Below are positions 9,804 to 22,534 of a stretch of 64,000 nucleotides of DNA, piece after piece. Position 1 is the first letter of the stretch. Every line of letters begins with the position of its first letter. Made by a program: the position numbers and the translations under genes. The notes beneath the pieces were generated by a model. That model searched no databases. It saw only the letters and a list, made by a program, of their open reading frames with translations, and was not told the origin of the DNA. Origin of the DNA: Davidsoniella eucalypti (taxonomy: Eukaryota > Ascomycota > Sordariomycetes > Microascales > Ceratocystidaceae). The stretch spans positions 1-64,000 of the forward strand of contig RMBW01000103.1 of the NCBI GenBank assembly GCA_004009845.1. The letters are read 5' to 3'.

Positions 9804-12800
9804 ATGGCTATTCGGGATCAACGGCGTAGAAAAGACGGCAAGCCGCCAGTCTCTGCTCGCCTTGTGCTTCCTGATCATGCCAAAGGCGATATTGGAAGCA
9901 TCAGCGCCGATCTGTTTGCAGAGCTGTTTCCGCAGCGCAAGGGCAAACGTAAGACTTTCCATATCGAGTGCACATACATACAATCAGATAGACTTGCTTG
10001 CTAATGCTGATATTTCAATAACTAGAAGCTACCAACGATACTACTGTTCACTACATTGCCATCACACCCTGGAGCCCCGAACCATCACCCACAACATCGC
10101 CATGGTCTCTGGTACCTGTTGTCCAATCGACCGAGATCTCATCCAATACCGTCCAGTTCTCTCCTTCGTCTTCTGTCCTACAGCCATTCGCGAAGACACT
10201 CCAGCAAATCGCACCCTCGAAGCTGTCAAGCAACATTCGCACTGGAATCGACATCCTTGTACTTGATACTGTGGCCCTGTATCTCGACACCGTCTACGTA
10301 AAGCTGGAAAGCGAACTCACCAAGCGCCTTGAAAATGGCGAAGGCACCTTTTTCCGTAACCACCCTGACTCTAAGGGTGTGCACCCATCTGCTAGCCAAA
10401 CTCCGCAACAGAAGCTAGAGATAGCCCTACGACATGCTCTATCCGGGCTTAAAGTTATCCACTCAGGCGATCTGTTCCCACTGCCGCTCCCACCACACCC
10501 AGTGACACATGTGCCAACAAGCCCAGGCGAGATTCTCCTCTGCGAGCCCGTTGCCCAGGGAATACTGTCCCCAGACACAAAAATCATCCTGCGCCGTGGC
10601 CGAGTCCAGATTCCCAAACGTGGCCGTGGAACCGCGTCGATCCCAGCAAGCCGAGGTCAACTTAATGGCGTTGCCGAAGATGATGAGGATGCTGCCACCG
10701 ATCAGTTCTACTCGGCCGCCGAAGACCGTGAAAAGGGCGACGTTTCCATGACAGATGGATTGGAATCCTCTACGGATCTGGAGACAGATGCACCTAGTGG
10801 GACAGATCAAGACTTTGAAGATGATGATGAAATATCGGATGATTCACTGGATGATATGATTGCACTGGAGGCTCCCATGTTGCCTGTCACAAGTGCTAGT
10901 GGTGTTGGGACTCCCATGACTATGAGAGGCCGAAAAACTAACGGCATCAACACACCCGGATCCGTCTTTTCAAGCTATACGACGACCACGGCCCGGCCTG
11001 ATCGCCAGCGCGGCCGCCTATTCAAGTCATCACCGCTTATGCATCAAATTCCAGAGTCCCTTCTGCACCCAAAACCGGCCCCTCATGACGACAACGAGGC
11101 TCGGATCTATGTGGATGTCTCATCTTTGTCAAAGATTGGCTGTTTCTCTGGTGATTGGGTTAGAGCTGAAGCTGCGGACGAGCCGCAGGCGAATGGTCTC
11201 GGTTCACTCAACCTAGCTAGCTTTACTGGTATGGACATGGCTGAACCGAACTGGCGGCCTATCCGTGTTTTCAGCATACCCGAAAGCCTAGCTTCTCGGC
11301 CAGTTACTCGAATACCTTCTACTAGACAAGAGGGAAGACGCCTTTCGTTTTTCGACTCCCAAGTGCAGAAGCCTACCAGTCCAACGGCCTGGATCTCTCC
11401 AATATTACTTGCCAATCTTGATGTTGCACCATACCTGCGTCTTTCACCACTTAAGAAAAGCATGTACAATGGAAAGGGCACATTGCCCAAGTTTACTAGT
11501 GCCTCGCGCCCCCCAGACGCTCGGTCTATTAACATCCATCAGATTAGGGCACCCCTTTCCACAGAAGCTGCGTATACTACAGCGGTGATGGGTGCGGCCA
11601 AAAGTTATTTTGCTCGTAAAGTAAGACTATTGCGGCCAGGTGATCTGATTGCTGTTCCTGTCGATGCTTCTCTAGGAAAAGCTCTCCAAGAGTCCCCATC
11701 TAGCAATGGAGAGTCTGAGATCAATAACGTGATGGCCCTGACTAGTGGCAATGGCATTTCCGCCCGTGTAAGCGATGTGGCATGGTTCAAAGTAAAGCAG
11801 ATAGTAGCTCAAAAGTCAGACGAATCCGATCTATCCAGCGGCTTGATGGATGGAATATGGGGTTCGGCTACCTGCATGGATAGCACCTCAACGGTGCTCA
11901 ACATGTCTGGCTATAAGACGAGTCGTATCCCAGGCACAAAGGATAACACATGGCCGTTCTATCTTGGCGTCAAAAAGGTTCCAGTTCCTTTTGCCACATC
12001 AGAAAGCACTGCTATGATTACGCCGGAAGTCCCCTACATATCAGCAACGCGGCGAAAGGTGCGTGAGCTTGTAGCCGCTTCTACGACACAGCGTGCCATT
12101 GCCTTGAAGATGCCAGCTGTCTCTATATTATTAGTCTCAACACATCGCGCTGTTGGGAAGGCAACAGTAGCTGCCGCTGCTTGTGCTGATATCGGAATCC
12201 ATGCATTCACTATTGATAGCTATGATGTTCTTAGTGAATCTGGAGGTAGTGGCGGCGATGTCAAGACCGAGGGTTTCCTCAGAGCTAGAGCTGATCGTGC
12301 TATCAGCTGCGGAATTGATAGCTGTGCTTTGATTTTGAAACATATCGAGTCATTCACTGCTGAGCGTATCGCGTCGTCTTTAAAGGATATATTAGGGGAG
12401 CTGCGTGTTCTCATTGCCACTACTACAGAGATTGACAAGATCCCGGATTCTATTCGTGGCCTATTCACTCACGAGTTGGAGATAAATGCTCCTGATGAGA
12501 CGGAAAGAGAGGCTATCCTCCGTAGCATCATCAACGATCGCGGTGTAAGCCTTGATCCTAGTGTTGACCTAAGCTCAGTAGCTCTGAAGACTGCTGCTCT
12601 TGTTGCTGGCGATCTAGTTGATGTTGTTGATCGTGCTGCCGTAGCTAAGATCTCTCGACTCGAGAAAGTTTCCACTGCTCAAACTGCATCCCAACCACTT
12701 CCAGTTACTGTACGCGACGTTCATGTAGCAGGTGGTGCTTTTGCACGCTGTCTTCTGAAAGAGGACTTTGATCTCGCAGTCGAAGCAGTTCGCAAGAACT

Positions 12801-14203
12801 TTGCTGATGCTATTGGCGCGCCTAAAATCCCAAATGTCACATGGAATGACGTTGGTGGTATGGCTAATGTCAAAGAGGCTATTACTGAGACTATCCAGCT
12901 GCCTTTAGAGCGGCCCGAGCTATTCGCAAAGGGCATGAAGAAACGATCCGGCATCCTATTCTATGGACCTCCTGGAACAGGTAAAACACTACTGGCCAAG
13001 GCCATTGCGACCGAGTATTCACTCAACTTCTTCAGTGTGAAGGGCCCTGAGCTTCTCAACATGTATATTGGTGAATCAGAAGCCAATGTGCGGCGAGTCT
13101 TCCAGCGCGCTCGTGATGCCCGGCCCTGTGTGGTATTCTTTGATGAGTTGGATAGTGTGGCACCTAAGCGTGGAAACCAGGGTGACAGTGGTGGTGTGAT
13201 GGATCGTATCGTATCCCAACTGCTTGCCGAGCTTGATGGCATGTCGGGCGGCGAGGATACCTCTGGCGTTTTCGTCATCGGCGCCACAAACAGACCCGAT
13301 CTCTTGGATGCTGCATTATTGCGCCCTGGTCGTTTCGATAAGCTCTTGTATCTTGGAGTCTCGGATACCCACGAAAAGCAAATGAAGATTCTAGAAGCTC
13401 TTACACGCAAGTTTACACTTGACCCCGCCGTGTCTCTACGTGCTGTGGCTGAGAAGCTGCCATTTACCTACACCGGTGCCGACTTCTACGCCCTATGCAG
13501 TGACGCTATGCTCAAGGCTGTTACTCGCCAAGCCACGCTTGTGGACAACAAGATCGAGGCACTTTCTGCGGCCCAGGGAAAGCCTGTGACTACAGCAGCC
13601 TTTTTCGATCATCACGCCTCACCATCAGATGTAGCCGTTGTTGTTTCCGAAGCTGACTTCATTAGCGCACACGAGGAGCTCGTCCCGTCAGTATCTGAGG
13701 GAGAACTGGCACATTACGAGAGCGTACGTGCTCAGTTCGAAGGTGGTATTTCATCTGCTAAGGATAAGGAAGACGCAGCTCGTGCCGCCCGCGAAGAAAC
13801 TGAGAAGGGCAAGAAGCCAACGGCCGCACTTAATCTCTCTGCTTCACCTACGGCTACGCTTACCACAAGAAACCGCGGGGTCTCGCCTGCACCTTCTGGC
13901 ATGCCGCTACTAACTCCTCCTATCCAGGTGGGGCACGGAAGCAACAGTGGCGACCAGAACTCTGGCTACACAAGTAGTGCCAGCACAGGAACGTTGAAGG
14001 GCAATGACATCAAGGATAAGGGCAAGGGCAAAGCCGTCGACTATGGTTCGGATTCAGATTGGGCGGCTGGAGATGCCAAAGGCAAGGGCAAGATGCCAGT
14101 CCAAGGCGGTGTGTCTATCTCGGTCACAGAGGACGGCGAATCTGAATCGGGAGGTGCGACGTTCCGGAACGGAGGACAAAGTGACGATGATGAGTTGTAT
14201 TAA
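9804..14203 (+). CDS. PEX6: Peroxisomal AAA+ ATPase Pex6
   Basis: Two exons, 9804-9948 and 10026-14203, give about 1,440 residues. The 77-nt intron has a GTAAGA donor, a GCTAATG-type branch and a CTAG acceptor; joining reads QATNDTTVHYIAITPW in frame. The N-terminus ARLVLPDHAKGDIGSISADLFAELFP fits the family. The first ATPase domain is degenerate: its Walker A position reads STHRAVGKA (753-761). The second is canonical: Walker A GPPGTGKT at 1029-1036, Walker B with D1088-E1089, and an SRH-like NRPDLLDAALLRPGRFD. With Pex1 it forms the hexamer that pulls ubiquitinated Pex5 out of the peroxisomal membrane. The last ~150 residues are a charged, Ser/Gly/Lys-rich tail with DDDELY at the end. Length is typical of filamentous-fungal Pex6. 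Confidence 0.96.
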
Positions 14204-14919
14204 TTTCTTGAGAGACTATATATATATATGTAACGATGCCATTTATCCAGACACATCTTTTGTGTATGTAAGTACAAAGACATGAAATGATATTTTATTA
14301 ACATTAAAGTATTACAAGCAAGCGGTTTTTATTCTATCCGGAACATTCAAACAGACACTGCTACTAAATAAGAGAATATGATGTAAAAGATATGAAGAAG
14401 AAAAAGAGATATACTGCCAATAAAAGATGGTAAACTATAGTGGGTCAGAATGGAAACGTGATGAGGAAACTGAAAATAATACGAAAATAGAAATCCGTGA
14501 CAAAGGAAAAATAAAAGCAATAGTGTATGTTATGTATGGAAAACAAGATGGGAAAAAAAATGAATAAGAGGGTAAGTAAGACAAAGAAAAGTATAAAAAT
14601 AAAAAATAAAAAAAATAAGAAGACTAAAAAAGATAGACTGATGTGATAAATAATGCAATTAGTTACTCCGTCCCATTCAAAACCCCCGTTCCGCCCTCCT
14701 GCCTCCATGAAACTTTCTAGCCTGTTTGATATATGTAGATAAATAAAAAGCCTCCCCACCACCTTTAATAGAATTTCTTGTAAAAGAAAGCCTTTTTTCT
14801 ACTTAGTTATGAAGCAATTGTGATCTAGGTTTGGTAGTAGCAAATAAGTAGTGATATAAAAAAAAAATTGGGTGAACATTGGGGGGGTGTTAAGTCCCCA
14901 GTTATGCCAACATTTTCTT
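14204..14919. other. Convergent intergenic spacer, A-rich
   Basis: This is the 3' spacer between PEX6 and the SH3BGR-like gene. A (TA)n run at ~14218-14229 follows the PEX6 stop, and the + strand is strongly A-rich between 14390 and 14640. No gene is supported. Confidence 0.6.
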
Positions 14920-16542
14920 TTAGGAGCTCTTCTTGATGTTTTCCTTGCCGGTGCTGCTTACTTTCTTGTCTTTGGAGGCTGATGTTGCTGAAGAGGCAGG
15001 CTTGATGTTCTTGTTTCTATCCTTCTTATCACCCAGAGATTTCCTCTCTATGGTCGGTGCCTTGAGACTATCTCCTGTAGGACTCTTGACGATACCGGGA
15101 CTGCTTCCGTTTGTGCTGGTGGGACTCTTAAGCCCACCACCAGTCGCGCTTCCGGGCCCGCTACTACCGCCGCCGATACCGATACTATCTTCCAGATTCT
15201 TTGCCTTGCCGGCCAGTTTCTGCCATTCGCGTTCCATTTCGACGTTTTCGCGCTCTTTATCGGCGCGGACGCGTTCGCGTAGAGAGAGGGATGAGGTGCT
15301 GCGGGAGAGACGGGCGAGAGACTCGCTGATACTGCGTGGCGCATCTTCATCAGACGACATGTCCAGGGTCTCTGCTATTGACCGTGTTTCAGTGTCCAGC
15401 GGCGATGCCCACTTGGTAGGCTCTTGGAGAACTTCTCGGAGGCGTACGTAATCTTCCTCGGCCATGTCTTCGACGGGACGTTGCTCGGAGGCATCGCTGT
15501 TGTAGTCTTCGTCGCGGATTGCCGGGCCGTCAGAGTCGGAGGTGTGGCCTTCTGATCTGGAGTTGTCTTGCTTGTCGGAGTCGGAGTTGTCGGTCTTGAC
15601 GACTTCTTTGGACTCGCTGCCGTCTTCTGGTGGCGGGGTCACAAGCACTGCTTTGACGGGTGATTTCTCCCCGCTGCTGGAATCGTCGGCCTTTTCAGAA
15701 TCTTTGTCCTCTGTCTTCTTCTCCTCGGCCCTTTTCTTCTCAGCTTCCTCGGCCTTCTTCTTTTCTACTTCCGCGGCCTTTTCTTCTTGCTTCTTCTTGG
15801 TTTCGGCCACCTGTTTGCGCAAGCTCTGCAACCGCAAGGCCTTGGCCTTATCGGCAGCTTCGTCGGCGATACTGCGGACGGGTGGCGCGGCGGCAGCGGC
15901 AGCAGCCTTTTCCTCCTCGGCTTTCTTGGCTGCCTTCTGTTTTATCTGTGCATGCTTTGCGGCGATGGCGGCGGCAGTAGCCACTGCGCCATTGACCTTG
16001 GCGGTTGCTGCGCTAGTCTCGACGGCTGGCACAGCTTTGGGCGCCACGGGCCGTGACATGGATCGCATTGTGGGCATCTTCTCGTACTCGGCCTTGGTGG
16101 GGATGGTGAACTCGTCACAGTAGATCTTGACCTTATCTTTGAGCTCGCCATATTCGTTCCATTCTTCGATTTCGACGACATCCTAGATTGCGCAAGGAGA
16201 AAGGGTTAGTATCGGTGTAGAGTGTGCTTTGAGCATGTCACTGGTAGCTAGTGATATATATGGAGAGTTGGTTTCTTGACGTACTCCGAGCACAATGCCT
16301 TGCTGGACAAGACCGGGCAGCTTGCGCATGCGCCCATTGGCATCTTTGCCTGCTCTGCGACCCCATAGCATACGGGCCTTCTCATCTGTCGCAATGTCTA
16401 TAGCTTTGAACGGGACGCGATTCGCCCTCAAGATTGTCTCGAGCCGAGAAGTGGCGGTAACAATGTGGGAAGAGCCAGCCGTCAATGACGTGAATATCCA
16501 TAGTGCGGGATCTGTTGAGAAGGTCCTGCCGGGCTGCGACAT
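14920..16542 (-). CDS. SH3BGR/thioredoxin-like domain protein with long charged tail
   Basis: Two exons on the minus strand, 16542-16285 and 16182-14920, give about 506 residues. The 102-nt intron has a GTACGT donor and a CTAG acceptor, and joining reads GIVLG-DVVEIEEWNEYGEL across the splice. Residues ~14-110 form a small thioredoxin-like fold of the SH3-binding glutamic-acid-rich family: WIFTSLTAGSSHIVTATSRL, then KARMLWGRRAGK, then RKLPGLVQQG. There is no CxxC redox pair. The rest is Ala/Lys/Glu-rich probable coiled coil (~185-250), then acidic Ser/Asp-rich disorder and a Lys/Ser-rich end. Function in fungi is not established; an adaptor role is inference. The start is the first ATG before the conserved domain. 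Confidence 0.85.
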
Positions 16543-18983
16543 TGTGACGGCTTGCTGGGCGATTTGTATGTGGTGGGCGTCAAGAAGGGTTCCCTCGGTG
16601 AAGATATCAAGCTGTCGATAGCACTGTGTCTGCTGTCGTGCAGGAGGCGCCTCTTAGCGGAGTGTGATATGGCTCGTGTGGTCTTCGTTGGGTATGTGTT
16701 TGTGTTGCCTGCTTGAGCAGCGTCCTCGTATAGCGAGTGATCGATCTCGTGTAAGTGCTGAGCAAGAAGGCTCGTTCGTTGTGGCGGGCGCTGATTTCGT
16801 ACTTTGGGGTGGTGGAGCTGAAAATGACTCCAATGTATCAAGCGGTGTTTTGCGTTGCGTCAAGCATTAGTATGTGTATAGAAGGCTATTTTTTTGTCTT
16901 CTCTTGAAATATCCGGTGTGTCTACAAGTAGAATAGCAGCGTTGCAGCAACAAGGTAATGTTTTCAGTTGTCGCATGTGCTAGAATCGTAGGAAGCTAGC
17001 CTTGGTGGGCAGGGGAGTTCTGTTTGTTTGCAAAGACAGAAATAGCCTTAGTAAGGAGAGGGGGAAGAAATTAGTTGCTAGGCCCTGGGCCTGGTTTGGT
17101 GTGTAGTTTACTAGAGGGAGGGTAGTGTGGTTGAAATTGATAGAGATTAAGATGAGCTTGAATAATAAGCCACACGGTCTTGGTGATGTTAGTTGTGCTG
17201 TACAAAGAAGCTCTTTTTGCTATGAATTCATGTCGGCTTATGCTACAGCTGTCAGAGATGGAGATATAGTTGTAAGCATAACTTGCACATCCCTAAAAAG
17301 CTGCATGGAAGCTTCTGGCCAGGGTGCCTTAGGCCTCCAAAATTGACACAATCTGAAGCCTCCAATTTTATACGACCTTTCCCCTGTTATTCTCTGTATT
17401 CTGATTAGTACTGGCATATAAGTAAGTACATATAAATACCGATTTGTAGAGCACCAACAGCACCATGCAAACTTGTAGAACCTGTCTCGGCTCTATTCTT
17501 GTTCAGGTCATTAATTTATCGTAGTGCGTTTCAATGCAGTGAAAACGCAGAAAGAAGCTATGTTTCTTTCGTTTCTTGTGCTGGTCCGAGAAAAGGTCAA
17601 ATATAGCGCTATGCTATAGAGCCCCTGGCCTATAAGTCTTACAGCCTCTGACTGCTAGCATGTATTCACAGAACCTCTTAGCTCTCTATTGGCTCTCCTC
17701 CCCCCATCAACCATAGGAACTCTAGGCTTGGGACAACGATGAAATTGTAATATAAACCTAGTCGGGGGGTTTTGCTCGAGAATTCTACAGGCTCGCTAGT
17801 TGCCGATCGCCACAGCATTAATCTCTCTCGATATAACCTGATAGACACTACTGTAGGACTAGACCAACAGAAATGAATTTGTGTTTGTACAATAGTATGA
17901 TGGTACATTGTATAATAGTCAATATCATACATGTGCAACGCTCCGTCGAAACACAAGCGATTAGAAACAATGACTGTTTTGTTTGAGCCGAAAAGACAGC
18001 TATTTACGATAATATATACATATTTGTAGTAAATTGTTTCTTGGTTCTCGCTCTGTTCAGCTGCGGCATACCCTGGTTAGGCTGTGTATTTTTATCTTCA
18101 AAGCACTTCTTATTTAACCCCCGAGGCTATTATCGTGCGATCAGATGAACACTGAAGGGGAAATGAAATACAAGAAACGCGACCTACCACCGTAAAAGAA
18201 AAGAAAAAAAGGCTATGGGTATTGTGTCTCCGCAAGACGTTTGACTGTAGATGTTTGGTTTGATGACGCCGTGATGAAACTCAGCAGTATCAAAACGCTG
18301 GCTCGACGGGTCGCGTCAGATGATAGGGAGATACATTGGCTATACATATATATTGGATCATCAGTAGACGAAATATGTACGAGTAAAGTAGGTCAAAGCA
18401 AGTCAGTGTGTAAGGGAAACGGGAATGAATCTAATGTTTTAGAAACAGTGAGGCTGTCGAATCTTGCTTCTCAGTATTGTCCCATAATCACACGATTAAT
18501 GTGTTGATTTTCAATCGAAACATTCAAGGCGGCAACAAGGCAGGAATTTGTGGCGAGCAACTACCCTCCCAGTTGATTATCACAAAGTCCTTCTGGAACC
18601 ATACATTTATGCACCACTTTAGTATACATCATGAGCTTCAAGAACATTTCCTACATAAATCTCACGTGTTGAATTTCCAAGTCGTGGGTTTTGTGTACCT
18701 TGGCTATGCTGCTACGGTTTTAACGTAGACCAGTCTCAAGCTGTATCTCGAGGACGGGAACGGGATAGGCAACTCGGTCGGAAGCGAGGCATGTAGCAGA
18801 TCTCCGTATATACAGATAGCTATATTTGGATCTAGGAAGTATATGCATGAATCCATCATTGGTAGGAAAGCACTGCGAAACTAGTTCTGTAGTCCCTATT
18901 TCGCCACGCATGTACATGCTGTTTGTAGTTTGTATACTTTGTAGACGAGGCTTCGTTGTTTAAGAAGCAAGTCAAAGAGTGGC
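16543..18983. other. 2.4-kb gene-free spacer between LAS1 3' end and SH3BGR-like gene
   Basis: Both flanking genes are on the minus strand, so this holds the promoter of the SH3BGR-like gene and the 3' UTR of LAS1. A near-duplicate GCCTCCAAAATT / GCCTCCAATTTT pair sits around 17332-17370. Short open frames here have no recognisable content, and I see no RNA gene. Confidence 0.55.
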
Positions 18984-20061
18984 TTAAACGACGCCAATGG
19001 GCTTGGCCTTCCATTTCCCTTGGTATGTTGACCAGCCACCGCTATCATCGTCTTCGTCCTCTACCGAGTTGATGACCATGTCGTGATTAGCCGTATGTTC
19101 TGCTTCCTCCATTTTGACAACAGCAAGATCATCAGCCTCTTGTGCTGCTTTGGGCATCTCCTCTAGAGCGGTCTCTACGCTTCGGCTCATCTGCATAGCT
19201 CGTAGCATGAGCTTGCGATCTCCTCCAACGTTGTCATTGATGGCCTCGATGATTCTGGAAGCCTGTGTGCCCCATTTTGTAACCCACTCGATCGCCACCT
19301 CCGTTCTTTTCGAGGCTACGGACGCGGTATTCGAGCTCAAGAAAGCCATGGCTTCGGTTTCGGCGCCGGCAGGTAATGGCGCGTCATCGTCATCAGTTAT
19401 AGTACTATCGTACTCCTTCTTTATTCCCCTACTGGGCTCGGGCAGCTCGGATGGAAGATGGTCCCAGTAGTACTCCCATATCCAGACCATAGCTTTACGT
19501 GCTGCTTCACGAAGTCGTGATAACGAAGGCAGTGGCTCATGGGTTGCCTGGTGCCGTAGCTCAACGAAAGTAGCCGGAAGGCCAATGTTCTTGGCCATAG
19601 AAAACATGCTCATTTTCCTGAGTTTATCTTGCTGCCCGTCAAGAAGACCAGTGACAAACCTATATTGGTAGCCTATGTTAGTGGCATGACTTGAAGGGAC
19701 CACTGCTAAGATTTGAATGCTGCACTGACCGACTGAAAGCAGTTGAGTACGCTGCGCGCACCGCATATTCATTAAGCACGAAACTCGATATCCTTTGCCC
19801 GGCAGAGTTTTCCTCGTCTGCAATGATTGCAGCTGTCAGCAGGGCCGTTGACTCTATCATGTGTGGACAGTTGCCACGCTGCATCCACATAGCCACGCGA
19901 TCGACAGCCTGGCGACGGATTTCTTTGGTATGATGTGTTGCTTCATTGGAAAATGAAGGGCCGTTCTGGCCGACAAAACACTGTTTATCGAAGTAGAATG
20001 CGTGTTTGACACGAATTAATTCGGTGGTATCGCGCCATGGCGTGAAGATATATTGCACCAT
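18984..20061 (-). CDS. LAS1: Las1-like pre-rRNA processing endonuclease subunit
   Basis: Two exons on the minus strand, 20061-19730 and 19659-18984, give 335 residues. The 70-nt intron has a GTCAGT donor, a CACTAAC branch site and an ATAG acceptor, and splices within the Arg111 codon to read AFSRFVTGLLDG. The start MVQYIFTPWRD is the family's usual N-terminus, so the in-frame upstream ATG at 20169 is not used here. MWMQRGNCPHMIESTALL and GLPATFVELRHQATHEPLPSL are family signatures; R146-H151 is the HEPN RxxxxH catalytic motif. Las1 with the Grc3 kinase cuts ITS2 during 60S ribosome maturation in the nucleus. The C-terminus ends KWKAKPIGVV, as expected. At 335 residues it is shorter than many fungal Las1 proteins, mainly in the acidic C-terminal part. 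Confidence 0.93.
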
Positions 20062-20361
20062 GATGTTGTGATGCGAGTCCAAAGTCAGATGAAATGTAGT
20101 GTGCGGATTGGCAGGACCGCGGCATATGATGAAATGTGAAATTAAAACAGTAATAATTAGATAAAACAAAGATATCTAGTAGATTTCTATTACAGACTAG
20201 ACTCTTCAGAAAGGCGTTACGCTGGCTTAGAGCAGTGTCGACTCAACGATCGTCAACATTTCTGTCCTTCACCAATTTCTTACGGTGTTACCAGTTTTGT
20301 CGCAAAATGCGTAATTGCCCGCCAAGGAAAAGAAAAAAACAAGAAGCTAGGGGCCAAAGAA
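20062..20361. other. LAS1 promoter region
   Basis: This 300-base stretch directly precedes the LAS1 start on the minus strand and ends at the left inverted repeat of a small transposon-like element. Nothing else is visible. Confidence 0.55.
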
Positions 20362-20744
20362 ATGGACTATTTGGACACCCCTAAAAGTCTGAATTGACGC
20401 AGCTAACCCTATTTGGGACACCCTTTTTTTTCTGCCGCATTTACGAACAAAAAAAAAAAAAAAAACCCGAACAAAATACCTCAAATTTTGAAAATTGAGT
20501 TTTTGTTTTTTGAACAACATCGTGAAAAGACTTCCCAACAACGCAAGTCGAAACGCCGAGTTTTTTTACGCTACTAGGATGCCTTCTTCTTGTCTATAAT
20601 CTCCTTCTAGTCTTTCTTAGTACTTAGCAGTAGCTGTATTGAGGTCTTTTTTTTGTTGAAAAGTTGAAAAAGCGGTGTAAAGGAGTGTCCCAAATAGGTT
20701 TAGCTGCGTCAATTTAGACTTTTAGAGGTGTCCAAATAGTCCAT
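20362..20744. mobile_element. MITE-like element A, 62-bp terminal inverted repeats
   Basis: Arms at 20362-20423 and 20683-20744 are inverted copies of each other and match at 58 of 62 positions by eye. The outer end begins ATGGACTATTTGGACACC and the inner end contains CTATTTGGGACAC. Three of the four mismatches are C/T or G/A transitions. The ~259-bp centre is A/T-rich with a long A tract (about 20450-20465) and no intact coding frame, so this is a non-autonomous element. I see no clear target-site duplication. Its subterminal GTGTAAAGGAGTGTCCCAAAT resembles a segment of element B near 40011. Confidence 0.85.
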
Positions 20745-22534
20745 CTCAAAATAAAATTGGGTATTCTATTCTTATCGATACCTGCTTATCTAAGCACTGC
20801 TAAGTCAAGGTTGTTAGATCCACTTTTGACAACCACCTATAACTGAAAATGATTTGTGATCGGAATTGGGACCGCAGACACGGCTCGAGATTCAGAATCC
20901 GCGGTTTGTCAATCATGGATTCCAGCGTACATACGAACCTAGCAGTGGCCAAAGGATTTTAGCTTTAGTCAGTCACTCTACAGCTATCTGTTGAAGCAGT
21001 TTTAGTCCCAAGATTGCGATGGATTGGGCCGATAGCTCCCCGGAAACGGCTTGCTTGAATGTATGGAGACCATCTTGCCACGACCAAGAATCATATCGTA
21101 CTCGCGTGGTTGTTTGCCTTGAAAGCGAACCTCACCATGGCGTTACAGTTGAATCGATCGAATAGGCATCAAAAATAGACACCACAAGCAGGTCATCCAT
21201 CATCCCTTCACTCTATAAAATCCGAGATTCCGGGTCGCCACTAGCTTCGGTGTAGACCGTTCCAGAGGCGGGATCAGTCTTTTTTACTAAAATAATGTAT
21301 CAAGGCAGCATTGAAACAAATCCCGGCTCAATCGGACATACATAGTTGTACTTGAGAATAAGTTTCCCAAAGAGATCTAGTCGCAACTAACAACCATCAA
21401 TACAAACGTATGTTCTTGGTGTAACTGTATTTGCCTCATATCAGCAAACCTTGTTGTACTGATTGTACCCGGATACTGGAACATGATGTAATCAACTAGT
21501 TAGTTCTAGTTTCGCATTCTCATCCTAAAAAGGCCATTCACCTCCAGATTTCAAAAGGCCCGCGGCAATCTAGCTGTATAATTAGACTCAAAATAATCCT
21601 GAATCAACAACCATAAAACAAGTAAGCAAGACAGACAGACTTTTGGCTATTCCAGGAATATATAAGAGAAAACAACTTGGCATTTATCTAGTCAAAGGAA
21701 TATCACATACTAATGCCCAGAGCGACTAGAGGTTCAGCTTAGTCTAAGACTGGTTTTAACAACCCAACACAAAGATAGAATCACAAAGCAGAGGTGGAAA
21801 TAACAACAAGCATGAAACGAGATATTCGTAGTGAAAAAAAATATATGTGACGTTGCGCAAAAGCCACAATTTGATGTTTTGAGCATTTGTAGAGGGTCCT
21901 AAAAAGGTCCATAAACTAAAACTATCCTATGGTTTTTTTTCTATTCTAACCAATCCAGCAAATAAAAAAAGAGTAATAAACGAAAGCCTCATCAAAGGAG
22001 GAATTCGCAACAAAAAAAGTAAAGAATAAAGTCTCAATGGTATCTTTCTTTATACAAGCGATGTAGTAACCCCCAAGAAAATAAAAAATAAGAAAAAAAT
22101 GCCCAATATCAGCCAATGACCATGCCAGTAAGCTATTGTCTAGAACGAAGCTCCGCATAAAAAAAAAAGAATATCCCACCAAAACAAAACGCAAGAAAAG
22201 AAAATATGACAATAGCAGTCAAGTGAAGTCCCAAGTTATCGACTGGTCCGTGTTCCAGTATGAGATGAATAATCCAAAAAAAATCAACGCGCCGGGTAAT
22301 GTAAAGTTAAAGAAAGGAAATCAAAACGCCAATAGGTTTCCCGGGGATCAGATGTAATAAAGTGTAGTCGTATCTTGAATGAAGAAAAGAGTGAAAAGAA
22401 AAAGAAAAGTTGGTTCACGTAAATAGGAAACAAAATAGAGCAGTAAAAGTGCAAGTGAGACCAATGAAAGGTCAGACAAGTATAAAAGTACAAAGAAGTA
22501 AAAGATAATAAAAAAGGTCGAGAGAATGTTCGCT
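20745..22534. other. 1.8-kb non-coding spacer
   Basis: This separates element A from the stop of the low-complexity gene (minus strand) and would include that gene's 3' UTR. The part from 21,800 to 22,530 is very A-rich on the + strand. No gene or RNA is supported. Confidence 0.55.

Noticed and set aside
15542..16123. A long Ser/Phe/Ala-rich frame on the + strand
   Set aside because: It is the antisense of the Lys/Glu/Ala-rich coding region of the SH3BGR-like gene; repetitive codons keep the opposite frame open.
20061..20169. A longer LAS1 start at 20169
   Set aside because: The added 36 residues are hydrophobic and unlike the family, whereas MVQYIFTPWRD at 20061 is the conserved Las1 N-terminus.
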